From positions 52,513,666-52,577,665 of the forward strand of contig NC_052018.1 in the NCBI RefSeq assembly GCF_015832195.1: a stretch of 64,000 bases of DNA. Direction: 5' to 3'. A program made the position numbers and the translations under genes. The notes beneath the pieces were generated by a model, which was not told the origin of the DNA, searched no databases, and saw only the letters and a list, made by a program, of their open reading frames with translations. The first letter of the stretch is position 1, and the number at the start of each line of letters is the position of its first letter. The DNA is from Motacilla alba alba. Taxonomy: Eukaryota > Chordata > Aves > Passeriformes > Motacillidae. Below, in pieces: positions 14,601 through 25,600 of this stretch.

Positions 14601-15689
14601 AGGCACTGAAAACAGAGAAGCAGCGTGACACACTGGAGGAGATGCAGAGTTACATTTTCTGTCATCAGCCTAAAATCCCAATAGTCAGCTTCACTAACTG
14701 ACCAAGATCAGATTTGTGGAGGTGTAGCTCAGTGGCAAACACTAAAAGTTGTTATTAAGAAAGGTCTATAGATACTCACTGCATCTTCCTTCCTAATTTT
14801 TTTTTCCCCGTCATCTTTAGCTTGAAATTTATTGTTGCAAGTCTTTGTGCACTTTTTATCCTTCCCAAAACTGAGTGATCTACTGGAGTGATTGTATCCA
14901 TCTCAGGGAATAGCAATTTTATCAGTATCTGTGGGGTTATTGTACTATCACAGGAATCACCTGTGGATCAGGCCCTAGTGTGATCCATTGGCAAAAATCC
15001 TACACCCCAGCTAATAGTCAAATACTCCTCCACAATGCAGACCTGCATGGAATGTCATGCGTCCACTTCCTAGGCAAAGCCACGTTTTAAAGACTCTTTT
15101 TTTTTTTTTTTTTGAGCATTATTTCCTTCAGCTGTCTCACATGGTTTCCTCAGCTCTCTGCTTTTCTTCAGTCTGTCCATCCCACCCTGGTATGAATGTG
15201 GCCAAAAATAATTTTAACCATCTATTTACAATCACATTAGAGGGAAAAAAAATCAAAAATGATTTTTCTCTTTTTTTTTTTTTCTGGCAGTTAGTGATGA
15301 GTTCATCAAGGAAAAAAAAAATTAAAAAATTAAAAAAAAAAAAGAACAAAAGCAGCAGTCCACAGTCCATGAACGAGAACTGCATTTCTCTCCTGTTCTT
15401 CAGAGTTTCCTAATGGAGAAAGTAACTTAAAAGTAGTAGAACAGCTATCCCCGAGAGGATGCTTACTGAGTGAAGGATATGGGATGCAAATGGCATTTTA
15501 AGAAGGAGACAGTAAAATTAAAAAAAAAAAAATCCTCAAAAACTTAGGATACGAGTACCTACCGTGTTCAGTAAAGAAACTCGGGACAATCTTGAGTCCC
15601 CTTGAAGAGAGCTGCTGAACAAAACTTCAGCTCCTTCAGAAGGCCATGCACATTTAAAAAATAGTCTTTAAAGCCCCTAACTATTTAAT
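11655..15689. other. Intergenic DNA upstream of HEY2 (proximal part)
   Basis: AT-rich, gene-free sequence. It contains one MIR-like remnant (entered separately), A- and T-rich runs at about 13,252-13,273, 15,096-15,113 and 15,313-15,343, and no exon-like structure that I can support. A 20-base resemblance to the 5' half of tRNA-Ala occurs at 14,718-14,737 without a matching 3' half. CpG dinucleotides become frequent from about 15,690. Confidence 0.7.
14003..14056 (-). repeat. MIR-like ancient SINE remnant
   Basis: CCATTTTAGTGATAGGAGC, followed by an ACAGAGGCACAAAG block, resembles the conserved MIR core in antisense orientation (CCATTTTACAGATGAGGAAACTGAGGCACAGAG). The copy has many substitutions and no clear ends. 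MIR-type elements predate the amniote radiation, so scattered remnants in a bird are expected. Confidence 0.5.
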
Positions 15690-16640
15690 CCTAAACGGCT
15701 CACAGCGACGGGCAAAATCCTGAAATCTCGGGGGACAGGAAACTTCATTTTCGGGAACGGAGCAGAAGAGAGTCCCTTCTCTACGGGAGCCGGCTCTCTA
15801 GACGTAGCGAGAAATGTACTGCTCCGCTTACAGGGCGAGCCGCTTCTGGAAGCGCCCCCCCGGCTCAGCGCCTGTGGGGGCCGGAGCGCCGCGCTGGCCT
15901 CGTGTGACCCACCAGGCCTCGCAGCCACCGCGAGCCCCGCGTCTGCCGAGAGTAAAAACAAACAAACAAAACCCCCAAACAACAAACCCACAAGAAAGCA
16001 AAAAGCAGGGAGGGACAGGGAGCTGCCTGGCCTCCCTCCCCCCCCCGACGCCCCCCGGCCGGGACAGGAAGCTCGCGGGCCGGGGAGCCTCCACCACGGA
16101 GCCGCGGGCCGGGGCCTCCTCTCCCGGGAAAACGCTGCTCGGGGGACTCCGGGAGCGAGGGAGGGCTGCGTGGCGAGTGGCGTGGGTGGTGGGCGAGGGC
16201 GGGGGCTGTCCCGGGGCCTCCAGGCCGGCGGGAAGCGGCGAGTCCGCCGGCTATTTCCCTTTGGGGGAAAAAAGCAACGGGGAACGGCGAAAGATGCGTT
16301 TCTCTGCGCTTCGACTGCACGGCTGTCAGCGCTGCGTGCTGCCGGCTGAGCGGGCAATCCCGCCGCAGCAAGTATTCCCGGGATCCACGCTTTGTGGGGC
16401 CCCTGGAGAAAGAGGCACGTGTGCCGTACACGCAGGACCAAAGCACCACAAGAGGCTTGGCCCGTGGGTCGCGGTGCTGGTGCCGCGGCACGGAGCCCCT
16501 GCCTGTCGCAGCGCACCTGTCGCAGGGGAGAGCCTGAGACCTGCCAGAGGTGCAAGGGCCTGCCTTCCTCGGTACGACCCGGGAAGGGCCGAAATTTCTC
16601 ACCCAAGAAGCAGGTACATCTCTCAAAAATAATTCAAAAC
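15690..16640. promoter_or_regulatory. CpG-rich domain, distal part of the HEY2 5' CpG complex
   Basis: The base composition changes abruptly from AT-rich to GC-rich with many CpG dinucleotides. Long overlapping open frames appear on both strands only because stop codons are rare in such sequence. The stretch contains runs of C near 16,037-16,046, equivalent to G-runs on the - strand with G-quadruplex potential. It also contains a perfect palindromic-core E-box, GGCACGTGTGCC, at 16,414-16,425. Broad or multiple CpG islands around developmental transcription-factor genes are common, and this one lies 3-4 kb upstream of HEY2. No coding potential is recognised. Confidence 0.75.
16414..16425. promoter_or_regulatory. 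E-box GGCACGTGTGCC, candidate HES/HEY-class binding site
   Basis: A CACGTG core flanked by GG on the left, which is close to the GGCACGTGYC preference reported for HEY-family bHLH repressors. It lies about 3.1 kb upstream of the HEY2 start inside the CpG domain, so an autoregulatory role is possible. CACGTG also fits MYC/MAX and USF, so assignment to HEY is inference only. Confidence 0.35.
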
Positions 16641-17452
16641 AAAACAAAACAAAAAAAAAACTAATCAGGGCAAGATGAAAACAGAAGCTTCCCGGAGGAG
16701 GGCCTTTAGCGAGGCTGCCAGGAGGATTTAGCAGCCGGATCGACGACAAACGACGCTGACATAAGGTCTACTCGGGGAGGTAACCTAGGATAGCTCAGGT
16801 TTCTGTAGGAAAACAGCATGCGGGAGTTGTGCCCCAGGGGAAAAAAAAATACCATAAAGCAGCAGGAGCTATTTCCAGAGTGAGCAGAAATTACAAATCC
16901 AGCGGCACCGACGCGTGACATGAAAGATTTCTGTGCAAAACCCCGAGACAGCTCGGAAAAGCACCAACGTCCCCGGGTGATTCGCGTGCTTTAGCGGGGA
17001 TTCGGACACCCACGCTCGGGCTTGTGTCCCCCCCCCCCCTTCCCGTGTCTGCAGGCGTCTCTCGAGCAGCTGCAGCTCAGGCCGGGTAACACGGACTCAA
17101 ACTCAGACCTGCCAAACCTCGCCTCGCTCTGAGAGGCGATGTCTGCGGCAGGGCAGCGTTTCCCGCCCGCTCCCGAGGCGCCCAGCACGAGGGTCCCGGA
17201 CGGGAGCAGGCCCGGCTATGTCAGGTCTCCCCGTTACAGCACACACAACGAAAAATTATTCAGGGTGGGTTTTTTTTGTTTTGTTTATTGGGATTTTTAA
17301 AATATCCTGGAAACCCCCACGTCGAGCGCTGAAACTGCTGAGCCTAATCCCAGATTCCTACAGCGTTTGTGCTTCAGATTGCAGTCGGGCGCCACAGGCT
17401 GCTCTCCTGCTAGTCCACTTCTCCCGGGAGATCCCGAGCCTTTTCGTGGAGA

Positions 17453-17501
17453 TTTTTTTTTTCGTGGGCTTTGGTTTGGTTTTTGTTTTCCTTTTGGTTT
17501 T

Positions 17502-17534
<33 letters not shown>

Positions 17535-17578
17535 GTGGTGGGGGGGAGAGTTTGTATTTTGGTTTGGTTTGGTTTTTT
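17453..17578. repeat. Low-complexity T-rich/TTTGG block with 30-base T run
   Basis: Repeated TTTGG and TTTTGG units flank a run of T at about 17,504-17,533, followed by a G-rich stretch (GGTGGTGGGGGGGAG). Exact run length is unreliable in assemblies. It interrupts the CpG domain and probably arose by slippage. Confidence 0.9.
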
Positions 17579-17984
17579 TGTTCAGATCCCATCAAAGGGG
17601 CCATTGTGGGGAATGCGTCCCAAGTTCCCTGGAGCTGTCTTCGCCATTCCCGCGGACGCTCGCTTCTGTTGTGAGTGAGCAGCCGCGGAGCTTTTAGTAA
17701 GTCTGCAAATACGGGCATGAAAAGGATGTCCCGGTAGGGCAATGAGGCATGAAATCCCGCTGTTCCTTTACATAGTAGCAACATCCACATGAAAGGGCAA
17801 ACACCCGACGTGCCACCAAATATAATTGCAGAGATGGCGGATGTCGGCGTACAAAAGAGCTGGCGCCGGTTTCTCATTCGCAACGGCCCTTTGCCGCACG
17901 CACACCCGCGAACGAACCCAACCACCTGTACCTTCCACGGGATTTAACCGAGTGGAAAACTGAGTCATTGGTACCGTCGGCTGC

Positions 17985-17995
17985 TAAATATAAAG
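17985..17995 (+). promoter_or_regulatory. TATA-box-like element TAAATATAAAG
   Basis: A TATAAA core (17,989-17,994) sits in otherwise GC-rich DNA, where AT-rich hexamers are unlikely by chance. A start site about 25-30 bp downstream would fall near 18,020. Whether it is used is unknown. Confidence 0.4.
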
Positions 17996-19395
17996 CAGCC
18001 GGGGCAAACTCCGCCCGCAGGCAGAAGCGGCACCGGCGCTGCCGAGCGGGGCCGCGTCGGGAAGGTGCCCGCTCCCTAGCTCGCAGCCTTCCCCGAAAGA
18101 AAGCCGGAGTCATCGGCCCCTCCGGCCCTTCTTCCCTCCCTCCCTCTGTCCGGAGCAGCATCGTGCTGTCGCCGCCTGGAAACCCGGAGAGGCGAGAGCA
18201 GTGCGGCCACGGTGAGGGTCGCGGGGCCACGCCGCGCTGAACGGGAGGCTCTTCGCCGCTCTGTCATTTTGCGGCGACGCCGGCAGCTGCTTCCCGCGTC
18301 TCCCTCCGGCAGGTGCTGCTTGCCGGAGCCCGGGTCGGGCAGCCGCAGCTCCGGGTGGCCAGGCAGAGCGGCGAGGGGGCTGGCCCTGTCCCGACAAGGC
18401 ACCGAATCGTAGCAAGGGCAGCCCCTTCGCCGCTAGCCTTCAAGTCCTCCGGGCTGCTGAGCGACCGCGGCTCCGTGAGCCGCCGAGAGCCAGGACAAGG
18501 CGGAGGTGCCCAAGCTGGTGCCGAACCCTCCCCGCCCCGTCCCGGCCCCTCTCGGCCAGCGTCCGACAGCAGGGGCGGGAGAAAAACGTTCCTAGGAAGG
18601 TGGCAAAGGGGATGGAGGGGGGGACAGGCAGACAGGGGCAGCCACAACAGTGGAAAGATTAAATTTCTGCGGAGAACATACCACTCGGAATGTATTTTGT
18701 CAAGAATCCGGAATTTGAAAACACAAACAAACGGGGTGGGGAAATCCCAAACAAAAGCAAAACAAAACCCGCCTGTTACAGATCCTCCGGTAAGCGAGAC
18801 GCTAAACTTCCTCCCAAATCGCTCCCAGCAGGGATTATCGCTGTGCTTGGCTCCCGGCCCTGCAAGCGCCCGCTAGCCCTCGCCGCGCCCGTGGAGCCCA
18901 GCGGGACGGGGCGGCCGGGGACGCGCGCCCGGCCGGGAGGGATTCATACATTTCCCGGGACTTACACAACTCTCCAACGCACTCTCGTGTGCCCGAAAAC
19001 AACTCGCGGCACCGCAAGAAAGGAGACCGGGGCTGCTGCCACCGCCCGGGGCTCTGGAGCACTGGGCAGGGGGCTGATCCGGCTCGTGTATTACGGGTGG
19101 AGGGGAGCAAGATCGTCCCAAATGCCCGGTGAGAGATGGACAGCGGGGCGACACCGGCCACCCCTCTTCTTCCGGCAGCATCGGAGGGCTGGGAATCCAG
19201 TACTGCTCCTTCTCCCCTCAGGGCGAGCTCTGAGGATGCTCGGAACCCCGTACCCCGCCCTCCCCGACCCCGTGCCGGCTCCGCTCCCCGCCTGCCGTGA
19301 GCCGAGGGCGGCGGGGCCCCCGCCGGGCGGCCGCCCGCTCCTCCGCACGCCTCCGCGCCCCGGCGGTGGGCGGCCCCCGCCCGTCACCCTCGGCA

Positions 19396-19420
19396 GGGCG
19401 GGCCTTGCCGGGGGCGGGCC
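19396..19420. promoter_or_regulatory. Two tandem GC boxes (SP/KLF sites)
   Basis: GGGCGGGCC at 19,396-19,404 and GGGGCGGGCC at 19,411-19,420 lie 15 bp apart and about 25-50 bp upstream of the RBPJ site. GC boxes next to RBPJ sites fit the layout of a Notch-responsive CpG-island promoter. Binding is not shown by sequence alone. Confidence 0.6.
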
Positions 19421-19444
19421 GTCGGGCTTGAGGCTGTGCCGCGG

Positions 19445-19453
19445 CGTGGGAAA
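19445..19453 (+). promoter_or_regulatory. RBPJ/CSL (Notch effector) binding site CGTGGGAAA
   Basis: A perfect match to the high-affinity RBPJ consensus (C/T)GTGGGAA, 115-123 bp upstream of the HEY2 start codon. HEY genes are established direct targets of the Notch intracellular domain-RBPJ complex, so the site is very likely functional. I did not find a second, head-to-head site close enough to form a classical paired site. Confidence 0.75.
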
Positions 19454-19567
19454 GCGCCTCAGAGAGGGTTTGCTCTGCTGGCGGTGCGGAGTCGTGCTGC
19501 GCCGAGCTGTGCCGTGCCCGGAGCTCCCCCCGGATTTATTTATCTTTGCCCCCGCGCCGCGCACACG

Positions 19568-19650
19568 ATGAAGCGACCTTGCGAGGAAACTACCTCAGAC
19601 AGCGATATGGACGAGACTATAGACGTGGGGAGCGAGAACAACTACTCGGG
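19568..19650 (+). CDS. HEY2: HEY2 coding exon 1
   Basis: Encodes residues 1-27 and two bases of codon 28, an acidic N-terminal segment ending NNYS. The donor is GTAAGT at 19,651. Reading on past the donor meets a stop at once (GGG TAA), which confirms the boundary. No upstream in-frame ATG was found, although the frame is open for a short distance upstream. Confidence 0.96.
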
Positions 19651-22600
19651 GTAAGTGGGGCACCCCCGGGGCCGCCGTCTCCGTCGGGGGCGCGGGCCGG
19701 TGTGCGCCCCGAGCTGGGGCAGGGCGAGGGGGAGACCCGGGCACCCCCTTGGGAATGGAGATGGGGGCGACGGCGCCCCCGAGGGCAGAGGTGTTATGTG
19801 CCCCTCCAGGTCAGCCGGCAGCTCGCTCATAGCCCACCAAAAATTAGCCTCGCGCTTGGAGTGCCCCGACCTCGAAATTGCGCGCAGCACTCCAGTAGCT
19901 GTGTGAGCCACCGGGCTGCGGTTCATTAGCTCCGCTTAATTTGCCATTTGCAATCAGACCTTTTCCAAAATCGCTCCTGATCAGGCCGAACAACCTAAGG
20001 GAACCGGCGCCAGTGGGAAATGAACCGTGGAAAGTAAGCAGGGATCCTCAGCAGCCGAACTTCAGCAGACCCGCCGTGCGAGCCGAGGGCGGGCAGTGGT
20101 GTTTGCCCAGGGAGGGTCGGGCTGGGGACGCTGAGTGGCTTCAGGGCTCCTCCTGCCAATTTAGAGGTTCATGCACCAGAGCCCTATCTCGTCGTCATCA
20201 GTGGCTAAATGAGTACTAAAAGATACTGATTTTTTCCTTTTCACACTCATAATGAAATAAGAGCAACTTCGTACTCGTGGGTAGTATAGCTTTTAAAGTA
20301 GATTTTGAATTCTGCTCCTGGACAATACAACAGAGCCAGGCTGGGCACCTGGCATCGTACTTGTCCATCTACTGACTGTGTAGCAATGGGCAGCAACGTC
20401 AAAGCCCAGCAGGCCTGGCAGAGGTTGTGTCATCGGCTATGTCCACTCACCACTGCTGTTGCCATATAGAGATAGTTCAAGTGGGTTTGGGCCTGGTTCT
20501 TCAGTCTGTACTTGGAAGGCAGGATTTTATATGCAAAGAAAATGAAATCTGCACTGGATAGTGAACTGTCTACAAAAAAGGACTTTATTTCCTACAGAGT
20601 GTTGGAAAATTCAAAATGTATGCTGGGGCAGTCAAAACTGAAATGCATTGCTATCTTCAAAAACACTGTACAATGCAAGGCACATCTTAAAAGCATTGAA
20701 AATGGCATTAGAGGGACAATGCATACATAATGTGTTGACCTAAGGTGTCTTCAAAGAGTGATGTCAAGTTATGCAACACCTGATGTACTTTTATTGTTTT
20801 GCAGGCAAAGCAATAGTTCTGTCATTCGATCAAATTCCCCAACAACAACATCTCAGATCATGGCCAGAAAGAAAAGAAGAGGGGTATGTTTCATTTAATT
20901 ATTTTTGCATCTGTCAGTTTGCATGTGTGCTGTGATTTTGCCCTTCATTTTTATAAACTTAATGTGTTTTGTTTTTTTGGGAATAGATTATAGAGAAAAG
21001 GCGCCGTGATCGTATAAATAACAGTTTATCAGAGCTGAGGCGGCTTGTGCCAACTGCTTTTGAAAAACAAGTAAGCTTTTTTTTTTTTTTAAATATAAAT
21101 TCTGTATCTCATCTGGCAATGTTAGTCCTCTTGTAAATCTCATTAAAATAATACTGTATGTGTCCTGATCTGGCACAAAGCAGGCATTTCAATAAAATGC
21201 TTTGTTGTGGCAAAACTATTAGAAACATAATTCATTATAAGGCTGAAAAACATTTCCATTCTTTGGCTTGTTTTTCCCTTAAGGGTAACTGTGTTCATGT
21301 TGCCTCTGTTCTTTCGATGAATTCCAGTAGTGGTTTTGTTAAAAATGTGCTTTACTCCATATTAAATAAAAAATGAAAAATACACAAACCCAACACAACT
21401 CCCCAAACCTGTATGTAAATTAACCTTCTGTCTAAATCTTTAAATACAATTTATTTTGCCGCTACTTTAAAAGACCTTTTCTTTTCATATCTCTGCTTTC
21501 CGTTGCAAGTGAATAAGTCCTGAAAAGGCAGCAGACAGTCTGGATTATTCATGTTTTAAGATTACTCTTTAGAACCAATGCATTAGGAGATGGAATAGGT
21601 CCGTGTTTGTCAGCTAGCGAAGTCAGTGATATATTCAGACTTTCAGTGCGAAAGTATTTGGTAGGAAGGCTGAAAGGATCCGGTTAACTTTGGCTCAGCT
21701 CCTTGGTCATGAAATTACAGACCAAACTTAGAATACAATGTTTCATTAAAAAAAACAAAACAAAACTGCATTTTGGTTTTTCCATTCAAATTAATTTTTT
21801 CCATATCTTGAATTTTAATTTTTGGGCTTTGATTCAATATTCAGCCTTGTTCCTGTTTTGCTAGAAGTGTCTGAAGATTGATGGATATGTGCAACTGACA
21901 CTATGTTTCAATAAAAATGAAACATCTGAAAATAAATAACCTGACTTCCTTGTAATAGTAAAAAAACCCCAGAAAGTGAAATCTGAGAGCAGGATTAGGA
22001 GGTGCTGAATGTAAGTGGTAACTACGTGGCAAAAACCGCACTGTGTTAGGCCTGTTTCATCCCTGGCCTGAGCAAAAACTGGCTGAAAAAAATAAATTTG
22101 AAGTATTGGTTGACAGCATCACTTGTGTCACCTGCATTATGATTTTTAGTAACTGGTAGTTGTCACTGTGCCCTTCCATTGGTTCTGGCAAAACAGTGTC
22201 AGGGGTATTTTCAGCTAGATAAAGAGGGGCAAGAGACAACAGTTGTTTGTCCCATTTTATTGTTTATTTCTTGAAAACCACAAGCATTATAAAACAAGTC
22301 CTACAGAGGCTTTGGAAATTACCCAGCACCATGCAGTTTTTAGCTATTAGTCACTCTCACTGAGACGGCTTGTACTGTGTCTATGGAAAAGATGAAGTCT
22401 GAGAAAGCTACAGGATGTAGCTGCATGTAAAATGGGGAATTCTGACCAAAAATTCACACGCGCATCAACGCTGGTACATTGAAAGCAACAAGCGGATTAA
22501 AAAAAATGCACTGCCATAAAAATGAGCATGTGCTGTATTTGAATCAGAAAGTCCCACCATTTTCCTGCAATATGCCAAGGACAAAGTCATCAGTCCTTGC

Positions 22601-25600
22601 CCAGCTCCTTGACATTCAGCTCACTGGAGTTTCCAAGCTGGAGGTTTAGTTTCGCTTCCGCCTCCCTCCCCAAGCCACCATCCTACTCCCGAGTGTGGCA
22701 GAGAGGAGTGCTCTGAAGCACGGCTGCACAGCCCTGGGTAAGCTTTGCCCAACTCAAAAATGTGCAACCTGGGTGAAGCTGGCCGAAACAGTGAGGTGGC
22801 CCACATGATAACTAAGAGAAAGAAATGGGCTTGCAGGATGCGATCCGCTGGTGGCTGAAGCTTGCATGGCCCTGATTTTAACTGATGCCAAGGGATGATC
22901 TCTTGCACTGGAATAACATTTGTGTTGTCTGGGTGTGTTCCAGATATCCAAGGGAATGCTACCAAGCAAAATAGTTTTATTTATACATTGATATACTAAT
23001 ACTAGCTTTTGAGTTCTATTTTGTACTTTTCCAGTATCTCTTGTAGCTCTGTGAGCCACTCAGTGTCAGAAAAGATTTTTACTGACAGAGGAGCTACACT
23101 CTTTCACAGTATTTAGTCCTTGCAAAGTAGGCCTCTCACTAACTTAAAATCCTGTCGACTGTGTGGCAGTTTTTACAATCAAAAAAATGAGAATGGAATA
23201 TTCAACAACCAAATGGCACACTGCAAATTAACAGGCCATGAAGAGAGGGACAGTGCTGGGTGTGTGTCCGCAGGGACACCTACCGGTAACAGCACAAAAA
23301 GTAACGCTGCAGCGGGGTCCTAATCTGTAGCCACACAGATCCCTCCCGCCAGCTCTCCACTTGTGTTTGTTGTTAAAAAGGAGGTCCAGAAAGTTACGTA
23401 TTTTTCTCATTTCTTGAAGATGTCATCTCTACACTACCTTCAAGGCCAGAGCTGTGCTGAGGTATAGCCCTAATAAAGGGAAATTAGGGAGACGGTATTA
23501 GTCCCTAGACCGAGTCTGGGAAGCAGATGCTCATGAAAGAATTAAGCAGAGAATGTCCTAATGATAGGGGAAATTGAAACCATAAGGCTGAGCTCAATGG
23601 AAAGTATATCAAATTAAAGTTTCTAGTACTCGTAAGCCTTTATTTATATGTGTCTCTTATCTCAAAGGGATCTGCCAAATTAGAAAAAGCGGAAATACTG
23701 CAAATGACAGTGGATCATCTGAAGATGCTGCAGGCAACAGGAGGGAAAGGTAAGGAGCCAACAATTTTTTTTTTCTAATATTTGGGGAAATCTCATCAAA
23801 AATGTTCTTTGAGGAGCTGTGATAGGCGTTTCCAGATTAAAGGAGTGGAAATCAATGCTAATGGCAGGATTGAACTCGTGGGAAAGAGCTACTGGGACAA
23901 AAGAAGCACTTGACCCTGGGCTTGTGTTTGCTTTCATAACACTGTGGGAGTAAAGGCTTCATTCACAGGCAGCCCAGTCAGAGATTTGTTTGGGGTTTCC
24001 AAAGAGCACTGAAATCTGCGCAGGGAGACAAAACAAATACACAAACACCAAACATAAACAGGAGGTTTGTGGCAACAATTGTGTAGCAAAAAAACCTGAT
24101 GCTAAACCTCACTATTGAGCTGCTACACTGAAGGAAGTGAACGGAGAAGAACTTTAATTTATGTTTAAATATTTTCTTTGCTCTGGAAAGACTTCTCAGT
24201 TCCAGGTTAGACCATCTCATTCACCAGAACAAAACCCAGTCTAGCTCTATGCAGCTCCAGGTATCTGATAAAGCACATGGGCAGGCAATGCTCTCTGCAC
24301 TCACAATTCTATGCTATATTTGTGTGTCAGAGGCCAGCGTAGCTCCCTGTTAATGGGTGCTGGCGTGACGCAGTGGCTGCACTCGCTGACCCATTAGATC
24401 AGCTGAGTGCCGAGCGTACCTCGCTTGTGCAAGCTGACAGTCCCAAGGCTGGAGGCCAAATGGTTTCAGCCACCCACGAGGTGTTCTGTGTAGTCATGAT
24501 TTTGGAACTTATTTGGAGCGAAAAACTTGCTGGCATTCCATAAGCATGGTCCCACATCCCGTGCCATCAACCGTGATCACGCTTTGAATTGTTGTAATGG
24601 AAACAAGCTGATTCTTCACTCACCCACTATGCCATATAGGTAAAGGCTAGAAAATAAACTGATGCTTTCTCTCTCTGACTTTTTTTTTGACAAAAGCTTT
24701 TAGTGCATGACTGAATTATGCTCCTCTCCGTGCCTTGCAGCAATTAAAAACTCAGCTTAGAATCAGTGTGTGCCTAACAGCAGATGGCTATAGGAAAGCA
24801 TGTTAAAGGCTGGTGTTCTGTTATTTGTGAAAATTAACACCAAGCTGACACACCTTTTTTCTAGGTGTTAAGGAGTTTTTTCCAGGAGTTTAAGTTTAAA
24901 ATTTATGGATAACTTGTTTGATAAGAGATGAAAGGAATTTTGTTGCCCATCAGGTAACAGACATGTCTCTTGATTCCTCAGAAAATGTACAAAATTTGAA
25001 AAGAAGGTTAACATATATATGTAAAAAGTCCTTGAGAAAGCACTGTAGTTGCTAAAGATACACTCTTGAAAGTTATGAAACACCAGAATTGATCACGGTT
25101 GTGCAGTCTGTATTCAGGAAGTTCGGATCCTCCGTGTGTCCGAGTGATGGTGCCTTCTTTGAGTGTGTGGCTGTGTGCTGGTGTTCCACAAGTTCTGTCT
25201 CCCTCGGTGCATGGAACACACAGTGCTTGGCTGCTGAGGGAAGTGGTGGCTGTTTTGCTTCATTCTCCCCATGCGACGTGTGGCTCAGCTCTCCCAGCCT
25301 GACCCCCACGTCACGCTGCACATTGTTCCTCTGAGGAGCTGCAGCGGCTCCCACACCTCCCATGTCTGCACCAACAGTGGGATGGCCAGGAGGTGAGCCC
25401 AAATGGAGACCTCATTTATCAGGAAGCTTCCTTCCCCGGCTTCCCCGCCCAAAAAAAGTATGCAGGGGATTTTTTTATAAATGGGTCAGGTCAGGTGGCC
25501 AAGTGGGGCAGGGGATGAAATGCTTGGGATGGGAGCTATGGGACAGAGAGATATGTTGGTGGAGCCCAGCCTCTGGCTCCAGTTGGACAAACTGGATGTT

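Larger units (their letters stand above)
16860..18680. promoter_or_regulatory. CpG-rich domain, middle part, with TATA-containing candidate promoter
   Basis: CpG-rich sequence interrupted by a low-complexity T/G block at 17,450-17,580. The most promoter-like part is 17,985-18,215. There a TAAATATAAAG box is followed by a GC-rich segment of about 220 bp that ends in a good splice-donor match. The open frames on both strands are long but lack recognisable domains and are explained by composition. This could be an alternative HEY2 promoter, a promoter for a non-coding transcript, or simply part of a broad polycomb-type island. Confidence 0.6.
18780..19920. promoter_or_regulatory. HEY2: CpG island at the HEY2 promoter and first exon
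   Basis: Very GC- and CpG-rich sequence that covers the proximal promoter, the 5' UTR, coding exon 1 and the start of intron 1, then fades by about 19.95 kb into AT-rich intron. It contains two GC boxes (19,396-19,404 and 19,411-19,420) and a perfect RBPJ-type site at 19,445-19,453. No TATA box lies at a useful distance from the start codon, so the start site is probably of the CpG-island type, between about 19,450 and 19,530. That position is inferred. Confidence 0.85.

Noticed and set aside
15096..15343. T-run and A-run 200 bp apart, a possible long hairpin or foldback element
   Set aside because: Only homopolymers match. The sequence between and beside them is not complementary.
15677..16632. 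Open frames of 270-310 codons on both strands
   Set aside because: They overlap each other within a CpG island, show Pro/Arg/Gly-rich composition and no domain. Stop codons are rare there by base composition.
18313..19571. Long + strand frames upstream of HEY2 (187 and 293 codons)
   Set aside because: GC-driven frames with no domain. The second ends by overlapping the HEY2 start codon in another frame.
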